DNA of 64,000 nt from Bordetella parapertussis (GCA_943328975.2 CALQCC020000017.1:1-64000); one strand, 5' to 3'; positions 18,110-27,142 are shown, numbered from the stretch's first letter. The notes: generated by a model from the sequence alone, not told the origin. Translations and numbers: made by a program.

Positions 18110-19098
18110 TTGCCCCGGTAATGCTCCGGCTTCTCGTTTTCATTGCACACATACTCGTGCAACTCTTCATTCGGAGCCAGCTTCAGCCGCCGCTTCAACT
18201 TCCACGGATGTTCGTACGCCCCTGGATCATCCACCGTGATCTCGATCTCCATCGTCCCCAGATCCGGCCGCCGCATGCGTTCGATCACGTGCAACTGGTC
18301 CGTCTGCGGCTTACCCGTGACATCCAGCCAGCCCCGATCGTGAAACCCGACCGTGTCGATTTCCAGCGTGTCGCCGACCCACCGCCCAATCGAATGCCCC
18401 ATCCAAGTAGGATCGAAATCCGCAGGGTGCCCGCGCCCATCCGTAAAGATCTGCCGGAATCCAGGAGGGCTGCCTTCGGAAAGAATAATCAACTCCGTCG
18501 GAATCTGAATGAACTTCGTCAGATCGAGAGCGTTCGTGCGCACCGTACCCGACGGCAAGCAATGCGCCCGCGGATCATCTTTACTGCCGTCCTCAAGACG
18601 TTGCTTCTGCAACGCCGCCGCCCACGGCCGATACGGAGGATCATCGGCATCCATGTCCGGACCACCGGCCAGCCACATGCCCGACAAGTCAGGCTTGCCG
18701 TCCGCCGTCTTCGGAGCCGGACCCGTCACCCGCACCGCACTCTCGCCCAACAATTGAAACGCCTGCTCGCCCGGAACCCCTGTATTCGTAGCCGGAGTCA
18801 ACGTCGCATCCACGCGAATCGAGGCGCCGCTCGCGATCGCAACATCCCGCCGCGTCATCATCGAATAGCCGACCTTGCGGACAAACACGTCGAACGACCC
18901 CGCCGGCACCGTCAGCGAATACGCGCCTGTGGCGGACGTCTCCGTCTCCTCCACCGCGCCCGTAGCAGCATTGCGCGCGCGGATGTTTACCCCCGCCAAG
19001 CCGCCTTGCGGACCCGTGACGGTCCCAGCAATCGTCTCCGCCCGGCACATCGCCGTAGCCAATAACAAGAGAGTGAGGCCAGCCTTCATACGAGCCAT
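18106..19098 (-). CDS. Secreted protein, carboxypeptidase-regulatory-like domain plus conserved unnamed domain
   Basis: The start is taken as ATG 19098 (MARMKAGLTLLLLATAMCRA), giving a signal peptide and 330 residues. Residues about 20-100 form a carboxypeptidase-regulatory-like beta-sandwich (GTVTGPQGGLAGVNIRARNA, YSLTVPAGSFDVFVRKVGY). The rest is a domain shared with the protein at 24589-25356: PDLSGMW, a Cys-containing CLPSG, TWMGHSIGRWVGDTLEIDT, GFHDRGWLD, DQLHVIERMRR and EYVCNENEKPEHY. No function is known for this domain. The ATG overlaps the TAA of the upstream small gene by one base (TAATG). Confidence 0.82.
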   Translation of the reverse strand: MARMKAGLTLLLLATAMCRAETIAGTVTGPQGGLAGVNIRARNAATGAVEETETSATGAYSLTVPAGSFDVFVRKVGYSMMTRRDVAIASGASIRVDATLTPATNTGVPGEQAFQLLGESAVRVTGPAPKTADGKPDLSGMWLAGGPDMDADDPPYRPWAAALQKQRLEDGSKDDPRAHCLPSGTVRTNALDLTKFIQIPTELIILSEGSPPGFRQIFTDGRGHPADFDPTWMGHSIGRWVGDTLEIDTVGFHDRGWLDVTGKPQTDQLHVIERMRRPDLGTMEIEITVDDPGAYEHPWKLKRRLKLAPNEELHEYVCNENEKPEHYRGK

Positions 19099-19265
19099 TA
19101 CATGTTGTATCCAATCGCCGTTAAGATCACCGTGACCAGCACCAGCCCCAGGCCGATGGCGCACATCCACAGCACGACCTTCGGAAACGTCCTGCGGAAC
19201 TCGGGCGAGCTGGTGTCCATATCTTTGACGATAGCAGGAATGAATTCCAGCATCAGCGGCGTCAT
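19098..19265 (-). CDS. 55-residue membrane protein
   Basis: The frame ends in TAA at 19100-19098, fused to the next ATG as TAATG. The Met at 19265 gives MTPLMLEFIPAIVKDMD, a polar stretch, then one helix (KVVLWMCAIGLGLVLVTVILTAIGYNM). The frame is open further upstream into the divergent BON gene, but that part looks like shadow sequence. No family is recognised. Coupling to the downstream secreted-protein gene supports translation. Confidence 0.55.
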   Translation of the reverse strand: MTPLMLEFIPAIVKDMDTSSPEFRRTFPKVVLWMCAIGLGLVLVTVILTAIGYNM

Positions 19266-19294
19266 CGTGTTAAATAAAGGTGGAGGTTTCGCCC

Positions 19295-19843
19295 ATGAAG
19301 AATATGTTCTGGATCGCCAGCGCCGCTGCCTGCCTGTCCGCACTCTGCTTCGCGCAACAACCCGCAAAGAAGACCGTCAGTCCGCAAGCCCAAGCCCGCA
19401 TCGAACGCGAGGTGCGGCACGAGCTCCTGATGGTCCCGCAGTACGGAGTCTTTGACAACATCGCCTACCAAGTGAACGGGTACAACGTCACCCTAACCGG
19501 CAGCGTCACCCAACCCGTCCTCAAGAGCAACGCCGAACGCGCCGTGAAGGGCATCGAAGGCGTGGAGAAGATCGACAACAAGATCGTGGTGCTCCCCACA
19601 TTCGCCGCCGATAACCAGATCCGCATTGCCGTCTACCGAGCCATCTACGGCTCCTCCGCGCTGGAGCGCTACGCGTTGCAAGCCGTCCCGTCGATCCACA
19701 TCATCGTGAACAACGGCAACGTCACCCTGGAAGGCGCAGTGGCGACCAAAGCCGATGCCGACATGGCGGCGATCCGTGCCAAGACCGTGGGCGGCTTCTT
19801 CAGCGTAACCAGCAATCTGAAAATCGACGCACCGTCGAAGTAG
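19295..19843 (+). CDS. Secreted BON-domain protein (two BON repeats)
   Basis: ATG 19295 is preferred because GGAGG lies eight bases upstream and a signal peptide starts there (MKNMFWIASAAACLSALCFA). The mature part has two BON domains: YGVFDNIAYQVNGYNVTLTG through GIEGVEKIDNKIVVLP, and ALQAVPSIHIIVNNGNVTLEGAV with VTSNLKI at the end. BON domains are thought to bind membranes or phospholipid in the periplasm (OsmY-like). It is transcribed away from the small membrane gene at 19265. Confidence 0.9.
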   Translation: MKNMFWIASAAACLSALCFAQQPAKKTVSPQAQARIEREVRHELLMVPQYGVFDNIAYQVNGYNVTLTGSVTQPVLKSNAERAVKGIEGVEKIDNKIVVLPTFAADNQIRIAVYRAIYGSSALERYALQAVPSIHIIVNNGNVTLEGAVATKADADMAAIRAKTVGGFFSVTSNLKIDAPSK

Positions 19844-19859
19844 TCAGCCGCAAAAAGCA

Positions 19860-19889
19860 AAAGGCGGCCGAATACTCCAGGCCGCCTTT
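19860..19889. terminator. Bidirectional terminator between BON gene and nrdJ
   Basis: Perfect 10-bp stem AAAGGCGGCC / GGCCGCCTTT with a 10-base loop. On the minus strand it is followed by a T-rich run (TTGCTTTTTGC), making it the likely nrdJ terminator. It also sits 17 bases after the BON stop. Confidence 0.8.
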
Positions 19890-19914
19890 CCACGCCACAC
19901 TTCCACTCTTCGGT

Positions 19915-22746
19915 TTAACTACACCCGCTGGTCGACCCGCAATTCTCGCACTTGTAGCACGACCCGTTGCGCGTCATCAGGCCACCGCATTCGCTGCACG
20001 ACGGAGCATCGCTCATCGCATTCCCGAATGGCAGCGCCTGCTGCGGATCCGGCTCGGTCGCCCGAATCACGGGAGCGTCGCCGGCTTCGTTCTCGACAAC
20101 CTGCTCGCCGATGAAGCGCGCGGCCATCCAGCGGAAAATGTAGTCCATGATGGACTTTGCGTACGGCACGGTCGGGTTGCCCGTCCAACCGCTCGGCTCA
20201 AACCGAACGTGCGCGAACTTGTCTACGAAGAACTTCAGCGGCACGCCATATTGCAGGCTGTAGCTGACTGCCGTCGCGAAGGAATCCATCAGACCCGAAA
20301 TGGTCGAGCCTTCTTTCGCCATGGTTACGAACAACTCGCCCGGCGAACCGTCGTCGTACAACCCCACCGTCAGGTAGCCTTCATGACCGCCGATGGAGAA
20401 TTTGTGCGTGATCGCGTGCCGTTCATCCGGCAGCTTGCGCCGAATCGGACGGTACACAATCTTCTCTTCGATCTTGACCGTCGGAGCCACCACTGGCGCA
20501 CCATTGGCGGCCTTCGCCCCCTTCGACGTACCGGAACTGAGCGGCTGCACGCGCTTGGAGTTGTCGCGATAGATCGCCACCGCCTTCAAGCCAAGCTTCC
20601 AGCTTTCGAGGTACGCATCCATCACGTCCTCCACCGTGGATTCTTCCGGCATATTGATGGTCTTCGAAATCGCGCCCGAAATAAACGGCTGCGTCGCGGC
20701 CATCATGCGCACGTGACCCATATAGTGGATGCTGCGCGCGCCATTCTGCGGACGGAAGCTGCAATCGAACACCGGCAGATGTTCGTCCTTCAATCCCGGA
20801 GCGCCTTCAATCGTGCCGCTGGAATCGATATGGTCGACGATCTTGCTCGCCTGGTCCGGCGTGTAGCCGAGCTTCAACAGCGCGCTCGGAACCGTCTGGT
20901 TCACGATCTTAATCACGCCGCCGCCCACCAACTTCTTGTACTTCACCAGCGCCAGATCCGGCTCGATGCCTGTGGTGTCGCAATCCATCATGAAACCGAT
21001 GGTGCCCGTTGGAGCCAACACCGTTACCTGCGCATTGCGATATCCCGCCACGCGTCCCAACACGTAGGCTTCTTCCCAGCACCGCTTGGCGTTTTCGTAC
21101 AACGCCGCCGGAACCCGCTTGCTATCGATGTCCAATGTTGCATCGCGATGCATGCGGATCACGTCCAGGAACGGATCCTCATTGATCGCGTAGCCTTCGC
21201 ACGGACCCGTAGAATCCGCCGCGATCCTTGCGCTGGTCAAGTAAGCCTGACCGCACATGATCGCCGTCAACGTCGCGGCCCAATCGCGGCCGGCATCGCT
21301 GTCATAAGGAAGACCCATCGACATCAACAGCGCGCCCAAATTCGCATAGCCCAAGCCCAGCGGGCGGAAATCGTGCGAGTTCTTGGCGATCTTGTCGGTC
21401 GGATACGCCGCGTTGTCCACCAAAATTTCCTGCGCGATGATGATCGTATCGACAGCGTGGCGATATGCCTCCACGTCGAACTGCCCATCGGCGCCCACGA
21501 ACTTCATCAGGTTGAGCGACGCCAGATTGCAAGCCGAATCGTCCAGGAACATGTATTCCGAACACGGGTTCGACGCATTGATGCGAGACGTGTTCTTCGA
21601 GGTGTGCCACCGGTTGACCGTCGTATCGAACTGCATGCCCGGATCGCCGCACTGATGCGTGGCTTCCGCGATCTGCCGCAACATATCTTTGGCCGAGTGC
21701 CGATTCTTGCGCTCGCCGTTCACCCGCGAAATCGTCCACCAGTCGGTGCCATCCACCGCAGCCTGCATGAATTCGTCGGTCACGCGGACACTGTTATTGG
21801 CGTTCTGGAAGAAGATCGAGCTGTACGCCTCGCCGTCGAGCGACGAATCGTAACCCGCGTCGATCAAGGTGTGCGCCTTCTTCTCTTCCTTCGCCTTGCA
21901 CCAAATGAAGCGCTCGATATCCGGATGGTCCGCATTCAGGATCACCATCTTCGCCGCACGCCGCGTCTTACCGCCGCTCTTGATCACGCCGGCGAACGCG
22001 TCGAAGCCCTTCATGAAGCTCAACGGACCCGAAGCGCGCCCGCCACCCGACAAGATCGCGTCTTCTTCACGCAACGTCGAGAGGTTCGACCCCGTACCCG
22101 AGCCCCACTTGAACAACATGCCTTCGGTCTTGGCCAGTTCTAGAATCGACTCCAACGTGTCTCCAGCCGAGTTGATGAAGCACGCCGAACACTGCGGCTT
22201 GGCGTCACCCGGTTGGATCTTCTGGATGTCATTGGTCGCTTCGTTGTAATACCAGCCGTACCCGCGCGATTCCTTCACGCCCACGTTGAACCACACCGGC
22301 GAATTGAAGCATGCCTTCTGCTTCAACATCAGGTGCGTCAGGTCCGAACGGAAATTCTCTGCGTCTTCGGCGCTCTTGAAGTAGCGCTGCTCTTTGCCCC
22401 AGGTAGAAATGGTGTCGCACACACGACCCACCAACTGCCGCACGCTGGTCTCGCGTTCCGGCGAACCCGCCTTGCCGTAGAAATACTTGCTCACTACGAT
22501 GTTGGTGGCCGTCTGCGACCAATCCGCAGGCACCTCCACATCGCGCTGTTCAAAAATCACCGCGCCCTTGTCATTGCCAATCGTAGCCGCGCGTAGTTCC
22601 CACGCGATCTCATCATAAGGAGTCTGGCCCGCAGCCAGCTTCGACGTGAAGTAACGTGCGAAGGGCACGCCCACACGTTCCGTCACCGGCACCGGCCGGC
22701 GAGCATCTTTCATTTTCATAGCAACACCTAAACCCAATTGTCCCAT
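19915..22746 (-). CDS. nrdJ: Vitamin B12-dependent ribonucleotide reductase (class II)
   Basis: The 943-residue protein is a class II reductase of the large NrdJ type, making deoxyribonucleotides with adenosylcobalamin. The finger-loop motif NPCSEYMFLDDSACNL with its Asn, Cys and Glu is visible near residue 390. APTGTIGFMMDCDTTGIEP and the C-terminal YRDNSKRVQPL block fit the family. The end carries a Cys-rich zinc-ribbon-like tail (CSECGGLMTRNG, CYKCENCGSTSGCS). No cobalamin riboswitch was recognised upstream; a possible NrdR box lies at 22840-22855. It appears monocistronic, ending at the terminator near 19860. Confidence 0.95.
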   Translation of the reverse strand: MGQLGLGVAMKMKDARRPVPVTERVGVPFARYFTSKLAAGQTPYDEIAWELRAATIGNDKGAVIFEQRDVEVPADWSQTATNIVVSKYFYGKAGSPERETSVRQLVGRVCDTISTWGKEQRYFKSAEDAENFRSDLTHLMLKQKACFNSPVWFNVGVKESRGYGWYYNEATNDIQKIQPGDAKPQCSACFINSAGDTLESILELAKTEGMLFKWGSGTGSNLSTLREEDAILSGGGRASGPLSFMKGFDAFAGVIKSGGKTRRAAKMVILNADHPDIERFIWCKAKEEKKAHTLIDAGYDSSLDGEAYSSIFFQNANNSVRVTDEFMQAAVDGTDWWTISRVNGERKNRHSAKDMLRQIAEATHQCGDPGMQFDTTVNRWHTSKNTSRINASNPCSEYMFLDDSACNLASLNLMKFVGADGQFDVEAYRHAVDTIIIAQEILVDNAAYPTDKIAKNSHDFRPLGLGYANLGALLMSMGLPYDSDAGRDWAATLTAIMCGQAYLTSARIAADSTGPCEGYAINEDPFLDVIRMHRDATLDIDSKRVPAALYENAKRCWEEAYVLGRVAGYRNAQVTVLAPTGTIGFMMDCDTTGIEPDLALVKYKKLVGGGVIKIVNQTVPSALLKLGYTPDQASKIVDHIDSSGTIEGAPGLKDEHLPVFDCSFRPQNGARSIHYMGHVRMMAATQPFISGAISKTINMPEESTVEDVMDAYLESWKLGLKAVAIYRDNSKRVQPLSSGTSKGAKAANGAPVVAPTVKIEEKIVYRPIRRKLPDERHAITHKFSIGGHEGYLTVGLYDDGSPGELFVTMAKEGSTISGLMDSFATAVSYSLQYGVPLKFFVDKFAHVRFEPSGWTGNPTVPYAKSIMDYIFRWMAARFIGEQVVENEAGDAPVIRATEPDPQQALPFGNAMSDAPSCSECGGLMTRNGSCYKCENCGSTSGCS

Positions 22747-22839
22747 TTTGTACCTTCTGATTCTCCGAATGTTGTGAGGAGACAGATCTGCCCGGATCGT
22801 CTCTACTCTGTGCTTTTTTACGGCGTTCGGTAATCTTAC

Positions 22840-22855
22840 CCCCTACATATAGCGG
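22840..22855. promoter_or_regulatory. Possible NrdR box upstream of nrdJ
   Basis: The core CTACATATAG (22843-22852) matches the published NrdR-box core CwAtATaTwG at all but one position. The outer positions fit less well. NrdR boxes usually come in pairs, and a second copy at the expected spacing was not found. Confidence 0.35.
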
Positions 22856-22917
22856 TGTCAAGGAAAAATACCCAAGTGGTGGTATGTCCAGTATTATCTT
22901 AGGGATCGATCAATCAT

Positions 22918-22939
22918 GACATTGCCACTAGACAATGTC
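22918..22939. promoter_or_regulatory. Inverted repeat upstream of cysD (possible operator)
   Basis: Perfect 7-base arms GACATTG (22918-22924) and CAATGTC (22933-22939) are separated by eight bases. The right arm overlaps the predicted -35 element of cysD, the position expected for a repressor site. Confidence 0.45.
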
Positions 22940-22955
22940 TGTTTTGTGGTATACT
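22929..22955 (+). promoter_or_regulatory. cysD promoter with extended -10, giving a leaderless mRNA
   Basis: TAGACA (22929-22934) and TATACT (22950-22955) are spaced 15 bases, and TG at 22947-22948 makes an extended -10. The start point expected about seven bases after the -10 falls on the GTG start codon of cysD (22963). Confidence 0.5.
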
Positions 22956-22962
22956 TTTTTCA

Positions 22963-23865
22963 GTGAGCAAGCTCAGTCACTTACAGACCTTAGAAGCGGA
23001 AAGCATCCAGATCTTCCGCGAAGTCGCTGCAGAATTTCAGCGCCCGGTCATGCTGTATTCGATCGGCAAAGACTCCTCCGTCATGATTCGCTTGGCGCAG
23101 AAGGCTTTCTACCCAGGACCCATCCCCTTCCCGCTGCTGCACGTCGACACCAGCTACAAGTTTAAGGAGATGATCGAATTCCGCGACCGCTTCTGCAAAG
23201 AAATCGGCGTGAACCTGATCGTCCACCAGAATAAGAGCGCCCTGGATGCCGGAGCAAACCCCTTCCGCTTGGGCACAGAGCGCTGCTGCGGCCTTCTGAA
23301 GACCCAGGCCCTACTTGAGGGCCTCCGCGCCGGTAACTACGACGCAGCGTTCGGCGGAGCCCGCCGCGACGAAGAAAAATCCCGCGCCAAGGAACGAATT
23401 TACTCCTTCCGCGACTCCCTCGGCCAGTGGGACCCGAAAAATCAGCGCCCCGAGCTGTGGAACATCTTCAACAGCCGCGTAGAACCCGGCGAAAGCATCC
23501 GCGTCTTCCCGCTCTCTAATTGGACCGAGATGGACGTGTGGCAATACATCCACGCCGAAAATATCCCCATCAGTGAACTCTATTTCGCCAAAGAACGCGA
23601 AATGATCGTCCGCGGCACCCAACTCATCATGCCGGAACAGTCGTTCGTGAAACCCGGCCCCACCGACAAGGTGCAAATGGTGAAATGCCGCATGCGCAGC
23701 CTGGGCTGCTCCCCCTGCACCGGCGCCATCGCGTCGGACGCCGACACGCTCCCCAAAATCATCGCCGAACTAGTAGCCGTCAAGAACAGCGAACGCGAAA
23801 ACCGCGTAATCGACCACGACCGCGAAGGCTCGATGGAATTGAAGAAGCGCGAAGGGTATTTCTAG
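22963..23865 (+). CDS. cysD: Sulfate adenylyltransferase subunit 2
   Basis: The 300-residue protein aligns with CysD along its length: [43 protein letters not shown] (PP-loop SIGKDSS), [35 protein letters not shown] and the end [11 protein letters not shown]. With CysN it makes adenosine phosphosulfate from sulfate and ATP. No cysN, cysC or cysH lies next to it, which is unusual. The start is GTG 22963 with no ribosome-binding site, because the predicted transcript begins at about that base. Confidence 0.93.
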   Translation: MSKLSHLQTLEAESIQIFREVAAEFQRPVMLYSIGKDSSVMIRLAQKAFYPGPIPFPLLHVDTSYKFKEMIEFRDRFCKEIGVNLIVHQNKSALDAGANPFRLGTERCCGLLKTQALLEGLRAGNYDAAFGGARRDEEKSRAKERIYSFRDSLGQWDPKNQRPELWNIFNSRVEPGESIRVFPLSNWTEMDVWQYIHAENIPISELYFAKEREMIVRGTQLIMPEQSFVKPGPTDKVQMVKCRMRSLGCSPCTGAIASDADTLPKIIAELVAVKNSERENRVIDHDREGSMELKKREGYF

Positions 23866-23929
23866 CCCCAAAGTGGGGCACGCGCTCGTTCGTGCCGCGC
23901 CTGCCCGCCAGAGGTTTACCGGAGGCGGG
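23866..23929. repeat. Three consecutive hairpins after cysD
   Basis: Hairpins are CCCCA/TGGGG (23866-23878), GGCACG/CGTGCC (23877-23896) and CCCGCC/GGCGGG (23904-23929). There is no T-run, so this may be a REP-like intergenic repeat rather than a classic terminator. GATAAGCTT also occurs twice just downstream. Confidence 0.4.
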
Positions 23930-24028
23930 AGACGAAGATCTACACCTTTCCGCTAGTCCAGTACGATAAGCTTGGGTGCCGGATGATAAGCTTCCCCTCA
24001 AGGAAGCCCCCTCGGCGCGTCAGAACCA

Positions 24029-24502
24029 GTGAAATATCCCCTAAAGCGGCTTGCAATCAAGCTGTCGCTCGCGACGGGCGCGTTTTGCGCTGCCCTACAC
24101 GTCGCGACCTTCGTCACGATGATCCCACTCGGCTGGGTCATTTTGCCATTCGCCCTACTCTTCAGTTCGGCGCTCCTCGGGCACACGACTAGCTCAGAGC
24201 AACGGTTGAAACGTCCACGGGGAAATCTCCGCCTATTGAGTCACGGCCTGCTGGCGTATGCCTTCATGACATTCATCTACGTCTACACCACCACCGACGG
24301 CGCATCCAGCGTCAGCATCGTCGAGGGGCAATACGTTTCCATGTACAAGGGGAGAATCCTCAAAGCGATTACGGTATACGACTACCAAATGTTTCCCAAC
24401 CTTTGGACCCGCGTACTAAGCGCGTGGATGGCCGCAATGGCGGTCATGGCGGTGCTCTGGATCAAAGAGAGGGAATCAAACTCCGGCACATCGAGTAATT
24501 GA
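24029..24502 (+). CDS. Four-helix membrane protein of unknown function
   Basis: GTG 24029 opens 157 codons. Hydrophobic segments lie at about residues 11-30, 33-50, 72-90 and 130-148, with a polar periplasmic or cytoplasmic loop between the last two. No family is recognised. It follows cysD on the same strand after 163 bases that contain the hairpins, so it may be separately transcribed. Confidence 0.65.
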   Translation: MKYPLKRLAIKLSLATGAFCAALHVATFVTMIPLGWVILPFALLFSSALLGHTTSSEQRLKRPRGNLRLLSHGLLAYAFMTFIYVYTTTDGASSVSIVEGQYVSMYKGRILKAITVYDYQMFPNLWTRVLSAWMAAMAVMAVLWIKERESNSGTSSN

Positions 24503-24588
24503 CCTGAACCTTGCGATTATTGTGCCTTTGAGTGCATTTTCTTCTTTCCTTCCAAATACACCCCGCAACGCCCGCAGCCGCAGTGTCT

Positions 24589-25356
24589 CTACTTCCCCAC
24601 CATGTGCGTGGAGTCTTTCTCGTTCTCCGTGCACCAATATTCCATGATCTCGGTGCCCGGACGCACTCGGTAAATGTATGCCGTCGTCCAAGGCTGCGTG
24701 TAGGCCTTCGGATCCTCAATCGTCACCGTGAACCGCATCGTGTCTTTGTTCAGCCGGCGATAGTGCTCCACCAGATGCAGCTGCTCGCTATGCGGATGCC
24801 CCGCCGAATCCAGCCACGATTGTTCATCACTGAAGCCCGTTACGTCGATCACCAACTCAGGACCTTCGTAGTGTCCGATCGAATCGCCCATCCACGTCCA
24901 AGCGTCTTTGTTGTGTTTACGGCCATCCAGCGGCACGATTCGGAAGGTATGCAGCCCGCCTTCGTAAAGGAAGATTACTTCGTCGTCGTTCTGAACGATC
25001 TTCATCGGATACGGGACGCCCTGCGCGCGCGGCAGACCGCTCGGCTTGCACTGCATGTTCGGATCGTTCTTCTGCAGGTTCCCCGTGCGCTCCTCCCACA
25101 GCTTGCGCCCCCACTCGGTGAACGGGACCTCGACTGTCTTCTCCGCATAGCGCCCATCCGCCATGTCCACGATCCACGCGACATTCCAGATCCCGCGCAA
25201 ATCCGGCACGCCGTCCTTCAGCCAAATCGTCGGCTCTTCGACAATCGGCGCGGCAGCTTTCCCCTTGCCTTTAGCCTTGGCTTTATCCTGCCCCGACACT
25301 TCATTCGGAAACACACCTACCAGCAATGCTCCGAGCACCGCCGTGACCACAACCAA
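24589..25356 (-). CDS. Secreted protein of the same unnamed family as the 18106-19098 product
   Basis: The 255-residue precursor has a signal peptide and a Lys/Gly/Ala-rich linker (KAKAKGKGKAAAP). The conserved domain follows: VPDLRGIWNVAWI, CKPSGLPRAQG, TWMGDSIGHYEGPELVIDV, GFSDEQSWLDSAGHPHSEQL and EYWCTENEKDSTHMVG. It matches the C-terminal domain of the 18106-19098 product motif by motif but lacks the N-terminal beta-sandwich. Such proteins are abundant in Solibacter-like genomes; no activity is known. Confidence 0.8.
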   Translation of the reverse strand: MVVVTAVLGALLVGVFPNEVSGQDKAKAKGKGKAAAPIVEEPTIWLKDGVPDLRGIWNVAWIVDMADGRYAEKTVEVPFTEWGRKLWEERTGNLQKNDPNMQCKPSGLPRAQGVPYPMKIVQNDDEVIFLYEGGLHTFRIVPLDGRKHNKDAWTWMGDSIGHYEGPELVIDVTGFSDEQSWLDSAGHPHSEQLHLVEHYRRLNKDTMRFTVTIEDPKAYTQPWTTAYIYRVRPGTEIMEYWCTENEKDSTHMVGK

Positions 25357-25405
25357 CCATCCTCTTCGCGTGACTCTCCTCTTTCCTAGGTCAATCCTGT
25401 CAATT

Positions 25406-26449
25406 CTATGCCAACCCTGACCCCATCGTCCCGACGTATACGGCGTACAACGACTGACTCGCTGTCATAAACAACCGATTCCTCTTCACTCCCCCGAAAC
25501 ACAAATTCGCACACTGTTCGGGCAGCCGGATCATCCCGATCAAGGCACCATCCGGAGCCACCACCTGCACCCCCGGCCGAGCCCCGCACCACACGTTGCC
25601 ATCCACATCGCAGCGAATCCCATCCGCCGCCGCGTTGCCACCGCCAGGAATGGCTAGCTTCACAAACTGCTTCCGATTCCGGATCGACCGCCCATCCACA
25701 TCGAACACCAACGTCTCGCCCGACCCCGTATCCGCCACATACAGCTTCTTCTGATCCGGCGAAAACGCCAGCCCGTTCGGCTGGTTCACTTCGTCCGTCA
25801 CCTTCGTCAGCGCGCCCGACTGCGCATCTACACGATACACCGCCTGCTTCGATTCCGGCGTCGCCCGATTGCCCTCGTAGTCGCCGTTGATCCCGTACGT
25901 CGGGTCCGTAAACCAAATGCTTCCGTCCCCCGGATGCACCACGACATCGTTCGGCGAGTTCAACCGCTTGCCTTCGAACTTATCCGCGAGCGTCGTAACC
26001 GACCCGTTCGCCTCATACCGAGCCACTCTGCGCCCGCCATGCTCACACGATAATTGACGGCCCTCCCCGTCAAAAGTGTTACCGTTGCTGTTCCCCGATG
26101 GATTGCGGAACACCGTCACGCGGTTGTCATCGGCGATCCAGCGGTATTGCAAGTTGTTCGGAATATCGCTCCACACCATGTAACGGCCCACGCCATTCCA
26201 CGCCGGGCCCTCGGCCCACATCGACCCGACATGCAGCCGCTGCATCGGAGTGTTGAACACAACATACTTACCGAACCGCCGGTCCACCGTGATGATGTCC
26301 GGATCGGGATACATCATCGGCGAATTGCCGCTCCAATCCCGAGCCGTCGCGTTCGGTGAGATCGCTTGCTGCCCCATCACGGGTAGCGCCGCAGCCGTCC
26401 CCAAAGCAGCCGTCAAGAACGAGCGCCGATCGCAGTAGGATTTCAACAT
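25406..26449 (-). CDS. SMP-30/gluconolactonase-family protein with Tat signal
   Basis: ATG 26449 gives MLKSYCDRRSFLTAALG, a twin-arginine signal peptide, and a 347-residue protein. The propeller has the SMP-30 metal-site segments in order: MWAEGPAWNG (Glu), LNSPNDVVVHPGDGSIWFTD (Asn and Asp) and QPNGLAFSPDQKKLYVADTG (Asn, Asp). It is probably a periplasmic lactone hydrolase for sugar acids. It is divergent from the NTF2-like gene across 69 bases. Confidence 0.9.
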   Translation of the reverse strand: MLKSYCDRRSFLTAALGTAAALPVMGQQAISPNATARDWSGNSPMMYPDPDIITVDRRFGKYVVFNTPMQRLHVGSMWAEGPAWNGVGRYMVWSDIPNNLQYRWIADDNRVTVFRNPSGNSNGNTFDGEGRQLSCEHGGRRVARYEANGSVTTLADKFEGKRLNSPNDVVVHPGDGSIWFTDPTYGINGDYEGNRATPESKQAVYRVDAQSGALTKVTDEVNQPNGLAFSPDQKKLYVADTGSGETLVFDVDGRSIRNRKQFVKLAIPGGGNAAADGIRCDVDGNVWCGARPGVQVVAPDGALIGMIRLPEQCANLCFGGVKRNRLFMTASQSLYAVYVGTMGSGLA

Positions 26450-26518
26450 AAGAAGATAGTGTACCCCCATCGCATCTCGAACCCCACCGTCCCTCTGACT
26501 GCGGTATCCTGTTCAACC

Positions 26519-27142
26519 ATGGGAAGCGAAGAACAACTCCGACACGACAAAACCGACATCCGCGAGATTATCGAGAACTGGATCGTCTTCCGCGACTCCG
26601 CGCTATGGGACAAGTTCAAAACCGTATGGCATGACGACGGCTACATGATGGCCACGTGGTTCCAAGGCCCTGCTACCGACTTCATCCAGGTAAGCCGCGA
26701 TGGCTTCGAACGCGGTGTCAGCATCATGCACTTCCTCGGCGGCTCCAATCTGGAAATCGTAGGCAACCGCGCCATCGCGATGACTAAGATGACCATCTCC
26801 CAACGAGCCCCCGTGCACGACGTGGTGGTTGACGTCCTATGCTCGGGTCGCTTCTACGACTTCTTCGAGAAGCGCAACGGCAAGTGGGCCATCGTCCTGC
26901 GCCGCCTCTTCTATGAGAAGGACCGCATGGACCCGGTCGATCCCAGCCAGCAAGTGAAGCTTGAGCCGGAACTGCTCAACAGCTTCCCCATCGGCTATCG
27001 CCACCTCGCCTACCTGCAAACCAAGCAGGGCTTCACGTTGAAGAAGGACATGCCTGGCTTGCGCGGACCCGAAGCGACTGCGCTGTATGCCCACGGAGCC
27101 GACTGGCTTGCGGGTAAACCCATCGACGGCATGAAGGGGTAG
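26519..27142 (+). CDS. SnoaL/NTF2-like protein
   Basis: ATG 26519 gives 207 residues (MGSEEQLRHDKTDIREIIENW). The opening helix and WHDDGYMMATWFQGPATDF fit the cone-shaped NTF2/SnoaL-like fold, as does CSGRFYDFFEKRNGKWAIVLRRLFYEKDRM. The family covers isomerases, dehydratases and binding proteins, so no reaction is assigned. It ends one base before the convergent phosphoesterase gene. Confidence 0.8.
   Translation: MGSEEQLRHDKTDIREIIENWIVFRDSALWDKFKTVWHDDGYMMATWFQGPATDFIQVSRDGFERGVSIMHFLGGSNLEIVGNRAIAMTKMTISQRAPVHDVVVDVLCSGRFYDFFEKRNGKWAIVLRRLFYEKDRMDPVDPSQQVKLEPELLNSFPIGYRHLAYLQTKQGFTLKKDMPGLRGPEATALYAHGADWLAGKPIDGMKG

Noticed and set aside
20209-22143. 644-codon open frame on the plus strand
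   Set aside because: It is the antisense shadow of nrdJ; its product is Arg/His-rich with no domain, while nrdJ is a full, conserved frame.
22747-22962. Cobalamin riboswitch upstream of nrdJ
   Set aside because: No B12-box or conserved core was found in this 216-base gap.
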